From Corinectria fuckeliana (taxonomy: Eukaryota; Ascomycota; Sordariomycetes; Hypocreales; Nectriaceae): a DNA stretch of 64,000 bases. The stretch spans positions 1 to 64,000 of the forward strand of contig WPDH01000223.1 of assembly GCA_019137255.1 (NCBI GenBank). Reading direction: 5' to 3'. The position numbers and the translations under genes were made by a program. Below are positions 33,780 through 44,400 of this stretch, piece by piece; the stretch's first letter is position 1; every line of letters begins with the position of its first letter. The notes under the pieces were generated by a model that was given only the letters and a program-made list of their open reading frames with translations, was not told where the DNA came from and did not search any database.

Positions 33780-35110
33780 TCACTCCGGCCGCTGAGCCGG
33801 CCTGATCACGGGACTTTCTGGAGGTGTCGGAACTATGGACGACGATCGTGTCGGAGGCATATCAGTACCGTAAAGCTCGTAGCGTCCCTCGACGATCTCG
33901 GAACGCGGCGTTGGCACGACGCTGGAATGCGTCGTTGGCGACATGAACCCCTTCCCAGTGTTGTCTCTCACCGTCGAGTCTATCTCCACTGGCGCGGCAA
34001 TGTCCCCCGGGCTCTGCGGCATGGAGGGCACTGCGCGGACCTGCCCCGGCGACGTCGACGTCGAAGCCACCGTCTCCGTAAACGGGCCGGGGACAGCGTC
34101 CGGGCCGAAGTAGTCCTGTGTCAGGCCCTGGCGCCCCCGGCCGGGGTCTGTGCCCGAAATGTCCGTCATGCCGTCCACCCCCGTGCCGGTCTCGCCGCCG
34201 CCGCCGCCGCCGCCGGAGCCCTCGATGCCGGCGGACCCGCGGGTCAGCGTGCGCTGGCGCTGGCGGCGTTTCGAGATGCAGAGCCAGGTCAGGCCGCCGA
34301 CGACGATGCTCGTGCCGATGACGGCGCCGACGCCGATGCCCGCCTTGGCGCCGGTGGACAGGCCGTCGTCACCGGCGGCGGGGTCGGGGACCACGGAGAT
34401 GGACGCCGACGGGTTCCCGGCGGCGCAGTAGCCCGTGCTGCTGACGTCGGTGCAGTGCTGCCAGTCGTCGCAGCAGCCGGAGCCGTCGGCGCACTTGTGC
34501 TGCGACGTGGTGCAGCCGTCCTCGACGGGGGTGAGCAGGGCGGAGCGGGACGCCGTCTGGACCGAGGTGCACTCGCCGCCGGCGCGGCACCCGGCCCCGT
34601 AGGCGCAGCAGTTGCCGCCGAGGCTGCGCGGGCACAGGTACAGGCTCGTGCCGGGGCACTTGCGGCCGCAGCAGCCGGCGCGCGCCGTCGGGGTGCCGCT
34701 GGCGGTGGTGGTGCGCGTGCAGAAGTAGGCGGTCGAGCCGCAGTCGGAGTCGGACGAGCAGTTGGACCCGATGGGGCAGCACTTGGCCTTGCCGTCGCGG
34801 TTGACGTAGCAGTAGGTGTCGTTTTCGCAGCACTCGTCGCCGAAGCCGATGTCGAGGCCTGGGCGGGGGATCAACAAAAAAGCCTGGGAATGGGGAGGTC
34901 TGCTTTGTTAGGTTGTTTGTTCGACTTACAGCTGTGGTGGTCTTCGCCGCAGTCGACGTCGCGCCTCGCAAGGGGATTCGACTTGTCGAGGAAGAAGCGC
35001 GGCATCAGGCCGTTCGGGGCAATGGGCAGCGAGCCATATCGCTGCATGCCCTGGGCGGTGGCCAGCCCGAGGGCGAGAGAGCAGGCTGAGAGGCGGAGGA
35101 TGAGGCGCAT
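33780..35110 (-). CDS. Secreted Cys-rich single-pass membrane protein
   Basis: Predicted 419-aa surface protein. Exon 1 is 35110-34930 and exon 2 is 34858-33780. The 71-nt intron (GTAAGT...CCCAG) splits a Cys codon and restores the frame at HHS-C-LDIGFGDECC. A signal peptide (first ~20 residues) is followed by an ectodomain with 24 cysteines, several as CC pairs (DECCEND, KCCPIGSNC, GCCGRKC, NCCAYGAGC, GCCDDW). One membrane segment lies at ~232-256, followed by a basic KRRQRQR and a Gly-, Pro-, Ser- and Thr-rich cytoplasmic tail of ~160 residues. The ectodomain has the spacing of a granulin- or chitin-binding-like disulphide fold, but I do not recognise the exact family. A surface sensor or wall-linked role is plausible and unproven. 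Confidence 0.75.
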
Positions 35111-36291
35111 CGCGGCGCTTTGTTCAGTGATACGGCGGGTGGGGGAGAGGATTAAATCAGGCCGACGTCATTGTCGCCTTTCGCGGGGGAAACAATGGAA
35201 CGGTCGCACAGCGGGGGGATTGCCGGAGGGCACGAGAGGGAGACGACGTTGAGATACAGCGAGAAGAAAGAAGTCTCCCGTGGTTGAATCAGGCATGTCA
35301 GATTGAACGAGGCTGGATTGTCCACCTGGGTAGGGTTGCACTGCCTTTGTTCCTCGGTTGAGGAGGCTTACGGGCATTTGCCTAGGTCGGTCTAATATGT
35401 CCTAATTCGTCCAACTCCGGCTCTGCGACCCAAGGCCCGCGCTGTATACAGCCAGCCAGCCAACGTATAAACGGTACGTGGCAGAGGCGGGTGGGTGGGT
35501 GGCACTGGGCGCATCTAAGGGCATGTGGCAGTAGTCGTGACTCGATATATGCGGCTGACAATCAAATCTTTTCGTTTTGCCGTCGAGATGGCTCAAAGAG
35601 GCTGTTCGGAGCTTGAAGTCCCGAGCACGGAGTAACTGGTACATAGATAACCTCCCTCTGTCTCCTTACATGGCAACAAACGTTCGGTTTCTAACTTCAA
35701 TACTGTGCTAAGAAAAAGACAAACTGCCCGACAAAATGGATGGCCTCCCTGCTGGAGTCCCTTAGACCACAGCCAGCTCTGAGCCATATCCTTTCCCCCA
35801 TTTACGGGATCCTCTCGCGGTCCGTCCACGGCGTTGGTGTCTGCTTCCATCCTAGGTCATACGTACGAAGATGGATCCTTTGCAAGGGTTGGACAATGTG
35901 CCTGTCCTTGCGGGATGGGAGTTGATGGACCGCAATGGCCCACCAGTTCGTCGCTTGATCAATCGCAGATCCCATCTCTATAGTAGCCTACGAATACCAA
36001 TAGAATAGAATGTGATGGTAGACCTATACACAGTCAGAATTGGCAAGGAAACAAGGGTTACGATGGACAGAACCTTGCAAAAACAAGCACCTTCGATTCA
36101 TTGTCGGAAGCCTCCCATTAGCTAATACTCGGTTGTTCCCACTGTAACCAGCCAACTCATCACCCCACCACTTACATGCACACCTACAACTTCACCACCA
36201 ACACACCAAACAACTTAAGTCCAAAGCACTTTTATTCCTGGGCGTACTATCCAAGACACACTCACTACAGCATCTCCAACTACCCAAGCCC
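35111..36291. other. Intergenic region upstream of the Cys-rich membrane protein gene
   Basis: 1.18 kb between the start of the Cys-rich gene and the 3' end of the dioxygenase gene, both on the minus strand. No gene or clear regulatory motif is recognised. Confidence 0.5.
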
Positions 36292-37821
36292 TCAAGGCCG
36301 AGCCACACCCCGCTCGCTACAGTACTTGTCCACCTCCTTGCGCAGCGTCTCCCGCTGCCGCATCGCCACATCCATGATGTCCTCACACACTCTACCCAGC
36401 CCCCTCTCGTCGGCACTGTTGCCCGCCGCGCCCACCTGCACCATCTCCTCCAGGATGGCCTCCAGCTGGTTCGGCAGCCACGTCACGATGGGGCTGCCGC
36501 CCGTCGCCGTCGGGTGCGACGTGCGCTTCAGGATGTACTCGCGCGCGAAGCACCAGTGCCGCCAGCGGAAGTCGCGCACCTGGTTGAGCACCTGCAGCCA
36601 CAGGCTTATGGACTCACGCCGGAGATCGCACTCCTCGGGCGACGTGCTGTCCGCGTGCCGGCCCAGGGCGTAGTTCTTCAGGTCCAGCTCCGCCGAGCGC
36701 TCCTTGACGTGCAGCAGGAAGCCCTTGTGGTTGCTGGGGCGGTACTCGCGGAAGTCGGCCAGGATCTCCGTCAGCGGCGTGCTGGGCATGGGCACCTGCA
36801 GCAGGTTGTCCATGAGCGGCACGATGGAGTCGTTGGCGCCGCTCTCGCCGCGGAACGACATGGGCTTGTTGTCGTTGATGCCCTCGTACACGACGCCGTT
36901 GGGGAACATGGACTGCGACGTGATGCCGAAGATGAAGGTCCGGAAGCTCGTGTACTCCATGGGCTTGGACTTGGCCCACATGGTCTCCATGACGCCGTTG
37001 ATCTTCTTCAGGGCGCCCAGGACCGTCGCCATGCCTTCATTGAAGTTGGCACGTCGCTCAGCAGGGTTGGTGTTGGAGCTGTCCGAGGCCGCATCCAGAG
37101 CCATGACGGTCCCTGCCACCAAGGGGCCGGAATTTTTGACCATGTCAATGTGCACGAGGACGAACCCGGCCTCCGACGAAATAGGGTCTAGGCCATTCTC
37201 AAACGCCCGAATCAGCCGTAGGTTAGAGTAGTCCATGCCTGCAGCCGGGTCTACCAAGCGGTAGTTGAAGAGGGCATATGAGCCAGCATACTCCATGAAG
37301 GGCTTGAAACCACAACTGGAACGTGTCAGACATACTCATCACCGCGAGGAGAAGGAACTGCGGGTGACTTACATCGCCGCGCATCGAGCAATAGGATGCG
37401 CAATTTGAGCAGGCAAGACCTGTCGACCAAGGCCGTAGGGCTCATCCTTGATGAACCGGTGGTGGCAAGGCTCAAGCAGGTAAGCCGACGCAAGGAACGA
37501 GTAGTCTCGATACAAGGCGTTCTGAAGGGGAAGATTGTCCTTGTACTTATCAACAGCCTCGGCCAGGTTGGGCAACTCATTGTCGACGACCTCGCCCAGC
37601 TTGTACTGGGCGAGGAGACCTGGCTCCCCTGAGGCTGTCGTGACAGGCATCCGTTGGAGGATCGACTCAAAGGCATCAAACTCCTTGGGCAGCGTCACGA
37701 TAGGGTCCATCCTAGGAAGGAATCCCCTCGTCGTGGACACCATGAAGGCCGGGAGGGACGTGTCGTCCGGACGAGTGTCATCCAGGACGTGGAAAGGGGG
37801 AGTGCTGCCAAGCGAGCCCAT
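36292..37821 (-). CDS. ido: Indoleamine 2,3-dioxygenase
   Basis: Predicted 490-aa haem dioxygenase that opens the indole ring of L-tryptophan to N-formylkynurenine, the first step of the kynurenine route to NAD. Exon 1 is 37821-37373 and exon 2 is 37315-36292. The 57-nt intron (GTAAGT...TCTGAC...TCCAG) joins ARCAA-I-CGFKPFMEY in phase 2. The start is the ATG giving MGSLGSTPPF; the open frame continues upstream but without family similarity. Family landmarks are YRDYSFLASAYLLEP, the conserved SFRGESGANDS (~303-313), RWRHWCFAREYI with the presumed proximal haem-ligand His at ~403, and SHPTATGGSPIVTWLPNQLE (~416-435). The length is close to that of other fungal IDOs. Filamentous fungi often carry several IDO paralogues; which one this is cannot be told. 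Two large palindromes lie upstream and may bind a regulator. Confidence 0.92.
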
Positions 37822-37965
37822 GATGCCGAGTGTTGAAGGAACAAGTGGAGGGATGATTCGAGAATAAACCGATAGAAGGGGATGGTGATTGTGCGAGCTG
37901 TGATTGCGATGGTCTCTGGGTTTCTGGTTTTTTCCCTCTGGATCTCGTCGCCGCCTAAGTACCCT

Positions 37966-37989
37966 GTGGCCGGAATCGATTCCGGCCAC
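37966..37989. promoter_or_regulatory. 24-bp perfect palindrome upstream of the dioxygenase gene
   Basis: The two 12-base halves, GTGGCCGGAATC and its exact reverse complement, abut with no spacer. It lies 145 bp upstream of the IDO ATG. It contains CGG-N8-CCG, the kind of inverted triplet pair bound by dimeric Zn2Cys6 regulators. Binding is inferred, not shown. Confidence 0.5.
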
Positions 37990-38454
37990 GCAGGCGGGGA
38001 TGAAAAAAGGGCGAACAGCGCCATCGGCATTTGTTATCTTGCGCAAGTGCGTCTGAAGCAGGTCACGAGCAGCTATCGCCCACGAAACGTAACAGAAATA
38101 CAGGTTGATAGCCTCCCTAGCTGCCGTGCATTCCTGCGGGCGCTCGTATCGTGACGAGCACCCACGGCGTTGAAGGCATCGCCGGTCAGGGGTCGAGATA
38201 TGGGACGAACAGTCGTGCGTTCTATATGATAACTATCGGTATCTCAGCGTAAATCAGATATATCCTTCCGGAATTACCATGCGGCAAGAGACCCAAAGAT
38301 GAAAAACTGAGGACTCAAGTCGACCCCGAGGCTTGAGAGGAGGTGGCCGTGAGGACGCGGGGCTCGGATTGCAAAGTCGTGGAGGGTGGCCGGCGCACTT
38401 AAAGGACCTGGCCCCACTTGGTGCCGAATCTGACCGGCCACCGGTGGGGCCTGA

Positions 38455-38475
38455 TGGCCGGAATCTTTCCGGCCA
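38455..38475. promoter_or_regulatory. Second copy of the TGGCCGGAA palindrome
   Basis: TGGCCGGAA and TTCCGGCCA surround a 3-bp TCT spacer, ~635 bp upstream of the IDO ATG. It shares its 9-base arms with the palindrome at 37966-37989, but the inner spacing is one base shorter (CGG-N7-CCG). Confidence 0.45.
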
Positions 38476-39012
38476 CAACACCAAGCTCGGCGCCGGACCA
38501 GTCCGCGGCCTCGCATTCGAGATGAGTGCGGGAATACTGGAGAGCCCGCCGGAGTGAACCAGGTGTCGGGCTATCTGAGGCAAGGTCCGTTCTCGGGCGA
38601 CCCCGTGCCGCACCCTTGCAGCTCGAAGTACCTACACACACATGTACAAGTTCTAGACTTTCACGTACAAGACACCAGGTCGCGCTCATTAACAGAGTAT
38701 TCAAAGCTGGAGATCCTTTGCCATCCTTGTTAAATATGTGGGTTTGGCTACCAGACAGGGAAGACAGGGAATAGTTGTACGTGCAAGTTTGGAGATTGTA
38801 CGTGGATGTCTAGGTACTCTTGCAGTTCACGTCACGAAGCCCACGCTAAACGGATGCAAGCAGTTTTGTTGTTGGGTTTGCCGGGTTTTATTTCCAATCA
38901 TTATCCATTCGTACGTAAGCGTTTCCATCTCAAATCCATCCATGCCGTCATTAATGTTCGAGTACAAGTGTTGCAACCAGCCAGTCCAATCCTGCCTCCC
39001 TCTCCTCCCCCA

Positions 39013-40329
39013 TCAGGGGTTCCCCTCCCCCACACTCTCCGTCGGCTTCGACAAGGTTTTGAAGCCCGTAAGCGGAGTGTCCTCGGCAGTTGAGTTGGAA
39101 ACAGGGACCTTCTTCAATGGTAGACGCATTGAGGGGTCCCGTGGGGCGACTGCAGGTGTCATTGTCGTGTCTTTGCTGCTGGATGGGGTGTTGGCCATCG
39201 GGGTGATTGTGATATCGCTGGCGGGCAAGCTGGGCGTTGTCGTCATGTTGGCCGCCGACCCCCCTCCTGCACCGACAGACGTCCCGGCGCTAGGTAGGGA
39301 AAGGTACATAAACTTGGTGCGTGTCGTTGTCATGGTCACGGTGGACTTGCTCGTGTTGGTCGATGTGATCACGGTGGTGATGAGCTGGGAGATCCTCAGA
39401 AACCCTGTAGGGTCTTCCGATATAGATTCCACCGTCTCGTCCATGTCGGGATCCGTGGTATAGGACGCTGGAGCTGTAGCCTGAGGCGAGGCTTCTACCC
39501 TGGTGGTTGTAGCTGGAATCTCGTTGTCTTGCTCTAGTCCGCCCAAAAGGCTGGGGGAGGTGATTGTCGAAGTGCTTTGACTCAGAATCTCATCGGCGGC
39601 ACTACCTCCTGTTGCACAGTTAAAGTCTCGGTGAAGAGGGTTGAGGCCACTCACCTGGTCTTCAGCTTGACAGTCAGTAGCTCCAGCGTTGGAATTTGCA
39701 TGTTTCCCCTTGGGGTCTTGAGTTGAATTTGTCGGTCTGGGCTTAGTAGATGACCTTTGGGTTTGCTCTTCGGTAGAGCTCGAGGGTTCTATCTCAGACG
39801 ATTCTCGCACTTCTGCGGCCTGTTCTGTCGAAACCCGGGTAGAAGTGGCGGGGCTTGACTCCCCAGACGATCCCCGGGACTCTTCTTCGGACGTTTCTAT
39901 GAAGGCGCCGCCAAGCGCCGTCGTTGACGGTGCTTGACTCTGTTGACTGGATTGGCCCTTGGAGCTACCTTGGGTTTGAGCCTCGGAATCATCCGTGGAT
40001 GAAGGATCCGCCGAACCGGATGGCAGCATTCCCGTCACTTCCTCTCGTAGGTTGTCGATTTGATCCAGAAGACGGTACAAAGCCTTTACAGGAACATCAA
40101 CCATGTCTCCGTGATCCTCAACCAGTCTTTTCACAAGACCGAGAGCGTGATGAAGCCGGGAGTCGCCATTGCGACGGTTCGTGACATGAGTCTCCTCAAG
40201 TGCAGCGCTTGGCACAGGCCCGGTCGATTGGAGGTCTGCAGACCGAGATAGGAAAAGAGACCCTTGGGCTCCGGGCAGGGTGAGAAGGGAGTAGACAGCG
40301 ATGCTAAGAAAGTGGTAAAGGCGAACCAT
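39013..40329 (-). CDS. Ser/Thr-rich secreted protein of unknown function
   Basis: Single-exon ORF for 438 aa with an ATG at 40329. The N-terminus (MVRLYHFLSIAVYSLLTLPGA) is a signal peptide. Residues ~55-105 form an amphipathic helical stretch (RLHHALGLVKRLVEDHG, LYRLLDQIDNLREEV). The remaining ~330 residues are rich in Ser, Thr, Pro, Gln and Glu, with only two cysteines, typical of O-glycosylated fungal wall or surface proteins. I see no GPI-anchor signal and no second membrane segment. Local GC is a little lower than in the neighbouring genes. It is the last gene before the AT-rich block, a position where fast-evolving or lineage-specific genes are common. No family is recognised and it could be a secreted effector-like or wall protein. 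Confidence 0.65.
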   Translation of the reverse strand: MVRLYHFLSIAVYSLLTLPGAQGSLFLSRSADLQSTGPVPSAALEETHVTNRRNGDSRLHHALGLVKRLVEDHGDMVDVPVKALYRLLDQIDNLREEVTGMLPSGSADPSSTDDSEAQTQGSSKGQSSQQSQAPSTTALGGAFIETSEEESRGSSGESSPATSTRVSTEQAAEVRESSEIEPSSSTEEQTQRSSTKPRPTNSTQDPKGKHANSNAGATDCQAEDQVSGLNPLHRDFNCATGGSAADEILSQSTSTITSPSLLGGLEQDNEIPATTTRVEASPQATAPASYTTDPDMDETVESISEDPTGFLRISQLITTVITSTNTSKSTVTMTTTRTKFMYLSLPSAGTSVGAGGGSAANMTTTPSLPASDITITPMANTPSSSKDTTMTPAVAPRDPSMRLPLKKVPVSNSTAEDTPLTGFKTLSKPTESVGEGNP

Positions 40330-41470
40330 TGTATCAACCTGGTGAGTGTAGAGGCAATGAATGGGCTTTGTCCGAACCAGAGCATTGTTCGTGCGTCTGC
40401 TCCCACCATTATATGTTTTTCTCTAGATCTTGGACGTCGCATGGAGCAACGCATTCCAGCTATTGCGAGGACAACGACCGATAACATGGTGTCTCAGTGC
40501 GTTGTTAGCCAGCGCTTGCTGGTTAAAAGCGTGGATTTTCCATTCCAGAGTCCCATGCTTCCGACGAGGTCCCGGGTTTGTGGAGACTAGTTTCGGCAAG
40601 ATACCTTAATGTGGTATCTACGATGGAGGAGTTTGGCTAAAGCATTGCGACGAGCGAGCACCATGCAGCCTAATAATGACGCAGCAAGTGTCGGAGAGTG
40701 GCAGGCCGAGGGCAGTGGTGGAATGGATGCGCCGGAGACGTGGGGCGAGGTTTTTACGGTGAGAGTAGCATGGTGAAGAGGAAGTCCACGTGCAAGGAGA
40801 GAAAAGTACAGTAGCAATATTAAATGTCCTCGTACGATAAGATGCAGCCGGGTCCTTGGTTCTCTCTTGGGAGGGCCGGATATGCCTCGAGAGCTGGAGG
40901 AAAGCCATAGTCTAGGCGAGATGAGTTTGTGCGGTCTGGTCACGATGGGAGAATATTGGGGGAGTTGGTTAGTATTGGACTGGGTTGCGGGCAGGGTCTC
41001 GATGATGAGCGCTGCAATGGTCGGTCGGTCTGCCCTGGATTTATCAACATGAGGTACCTACCGGCAGTAACCACTTGAAGTACCGAGGGGGTTTTGCGGC
41101 GGATCTGAGGCCATCCATCTATCCATGTGAGACGATGCGAGGGGGTCGGTTAATTTTCGCCCCTCGCTTGACGCTTGTTTGAGCATGAATACCGGAGACA
41201 GCCTCGTTACTCCTGCGACAAGGCAACGACGTATGTAGCCTGCAAAATTGGCTGAAGATGCGAACCGGTATGCCCTTTTTAGGCAGCTTTTGACGGCGGA
41301 TGGGCGGTGGGTGGCACTGGCGGAAGATGACTCGCGGGCGTGCTGATGCTGATGCTAATGCTGGGGGAAGTTTCTTCCAGGTTCCGCGCCGCGTTTTGAG
41401 CATCCCATCCCGTCCCATGCCCAGCCCCGGATGGGACTACTAGTACCTACCGGGGGGGGGTCGTTTTTGA
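40330..41470. other. Upstream flank of the last gene up to the AT-rich block
   Basis: No gene supported; open frames here lack motifs. Composition is GC-balanced up to a 9-base G-run at 41452-41460 preceded by TACCTACC, after which the sequence turns strongly AT-rich. Confidence 0.5.
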
Positions 41471-44400
41471 ACATGATGCTAGAGGGTGTAACATAGTGGT
41501 AAAAGTTTTAATATACTATAGGTGTGGAGATATAAGCTTAGTAGGGTTTAAATTGCTATAGTATTTATATTATATTAAGCCTTTTTTAGTAAATAGGGCT
41601 AATAACAGATAGTATTATTTAAGTTAGCTTAATATATATTAAAAAATTAAGACTATATTAGAATTTTTAATCTTATATTAAAGTTAAAAATCATATTAAT
41701 ATTTAATATTATTTTTAGAATAATATAATCTTAACTTATTTTATATAATATTTAATATATTTTTACTTACTAGGTTTTTAAATTAACTCTATCTAAGATA
41801 GTAATAGCCTAAAGATACTTTTTAATTTACTTATTATATAAAAGTAGCTAAGTATTAAAGTTACTATTTTTTTAGTAAGATAAGATTAAATCTCTTAGCT
41901 TCTAAGATATTTAATTCTTATCTTAAAGTATTAAATTCTCTCTATTTATAATAAGAGTTATTAAGCTATAATATAAAACACTTAAGTATAATATATTATA
42001 AATAAGATATAGTAAATTTCTCCTCTTATTTAGTATATTTATTTTAAAAAATAAGTTAAAAAGTAAACTTAGATTATATTTCTATAGAATATATAAATAC
42101 TAATAGTATATTATAAAATAAAGCTAGCCTTATAGTATTTCTATTTTTATACTTATCTTATAATCTTAAACTACTCTAAGCTTTAAGCTTACTATTTTTT
42201 TACTAAACTTAAAAGAAACTCCTTTTAAGATCTTATAATACTTAATTTTTATTTAGATTTTAGTATTACTTATAGTTATATTATCTATTATATTACTTAT
42301 TATATTACTTATAATTATATTCTTAAAACTCTAATACTTCTTATTAATAATAATAAAATTATAAAAATTACTATTATCTTTTAGATCTTAAATAGGGTTT
42401 ATAATTAGTTTAAGAGATATAATTATATTAGCTAAGATTAATAGAGTAGTAGTATTAATTATAGTATTACTATTATCTAAACTTAGATTTTTTTTTTAAT
42501 AATAGCTAAATTAAGATAATTAGTTTATATAATTATATAAACTTTATTAAGTAATATAAAGTTAAGAATAATATTAATTATATTTAGTTTTATCTTATTA
42601 ATACTATAATTATTAATAGTAAAAAAGTAGGCTAAGTAATAATCTTTATTCTGCTTTATAACTTAGATATAAAGTATAATTATATTATTTATCTTATTTC
42701 TATTATTATTTTTAAAGCTATTTATAGTTATAAGTTCTAAAGTTTTTATAAGTTTCTAAGCTTTTTTAATAGACTAAAAAGTCTAAGTTCTATTAATCTT
42801 ATTATTCTTATAAATATTCTTATTTAGATTAAGCTTTTTATACTAAGCTATATCTACTAGCTTTTAAACAGATAAATTCTTTTCTCTTTTTTATACTTTA
42901 AACCTTTTTATTATATCTACTTTTCTATTATTTTTATTTTTATTAGAAGAAATCTTAGCTTCTATTTTAATATAAGTACTACTAGTATTTAAAACCTTAG
43001 TATTATTCTTTTTATTATTACTAGTAAAAGCTACTTATTTACCTTTTTTTAGTTTCTTTTAGGATTTTTAAGTTATAAAAGTATTATCTTACTTATACTT
43101 AGCCTTAGTAGTAAGAGGCTTTTATAAATTCTTATTAATATTTATCTTAGATACTTTACTAGTAATCTTAGTAGGTATTTCTCTCTTATATTCTAAGTTA
43201 CTAAAAATAAAGCTCTTTTTTATCTTAAGAGTATTTATAAGTAAATAAACCTTAAAAGGTAAACTATTTAGAGTATAAAACTTAAGAGCTTCTTATTAGA
43301 GAATATTTATATAGTTTAAGTGCTTCTTAGTAAACTAAAACTAAAATATAAGATAATAATCTTTACTATAATTCTTAAGTTTAAGTAATACTCTTAAAAA
43401 CTATATAATTATTAGCCTAAGTGTTCTTTTATGTTTTTTACTAGCCTTTTTACTATTTTTATTATCTTTAATAATATCTTTATAAGCTTTTAAAAATAAT
43501 TAGTAAATACTATTATTAGTTATAAAGTAATTACTATATATAGCTAGCCTTAGTGCTACTTTCTTTTATAGTTTACTTAATCCTTAAGAAGCTATCTATT
43601 AGATAATATTAGTAGTAATTAAAAATAGTAGAATAAGATAAATATACTTTTAAGTAGTAATACTATAATTATATAACTCTAATAGTACTCTTTTAAGTAC
43701 TAATAAATATTAGAATTATTTACTAGGATTAATTAGAAAAGAAATAAGATAAGCTTAAACAGGATTATTTTTACTACTAAGTTTAATCTCTATTAATAAT
43801 AGAGTTTAGAGATACTATAGTAATACTTAATTAAGTTTCTAAGTTATACTTTATAGAGATAAGATAGTAAAAGATAATAAGTTAAGTAAAAGAATAATAT
43901 TATATAACTAAGAGCTATTATTTATTCTTTATATTACTTATAGATAAGTATAAATTTATTAGGGTATAAAATAAGAGATATTTAACCTTTATAATTATTC
44001 TCTATTTAGTAATATAAAAATAGAGAAACTAGTAATTAAAGTGTAAAAGGCTTATAAAACATCTTAAACTTAACTACTTTCTTAGCTCTTAACTTTTACT
44101 ATTATAAATAACTATCCTCTAAACCTTAGATACTAGTATATTTTTATTACTTTTACTTTTATTCTTACTTATACTTAATTACTTATTCTCTTAGAGTATA
44201 TAAAAAAGATTAATAAACTAAGTAGACTATATTACTACTTTAATTTTTAGCATCTAGTATCTTACTAGCTTTATTATCTTTTAAGGCTTATAATTTTAAA
44301 GCTTTATCTAATTCTTACTAAACCTTATTTATAATATAATATTAGAGGCTTATAAACTATTCTAAGTTAGTTAAGATTAATAAACTAGAACTTTAGGATA

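Larger units (their letters stand above)
37822..39012. other. Upstream region of the dioxygenase gene
   Basis: 1.19 kb without a recognised gene. It holds two related palindromes built on TGGCCGGAA (37966-37989 and 38455-38475) and, further out, the 3' flank of the Ser/Thr-rich protein gene. Confidence 0.5.
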
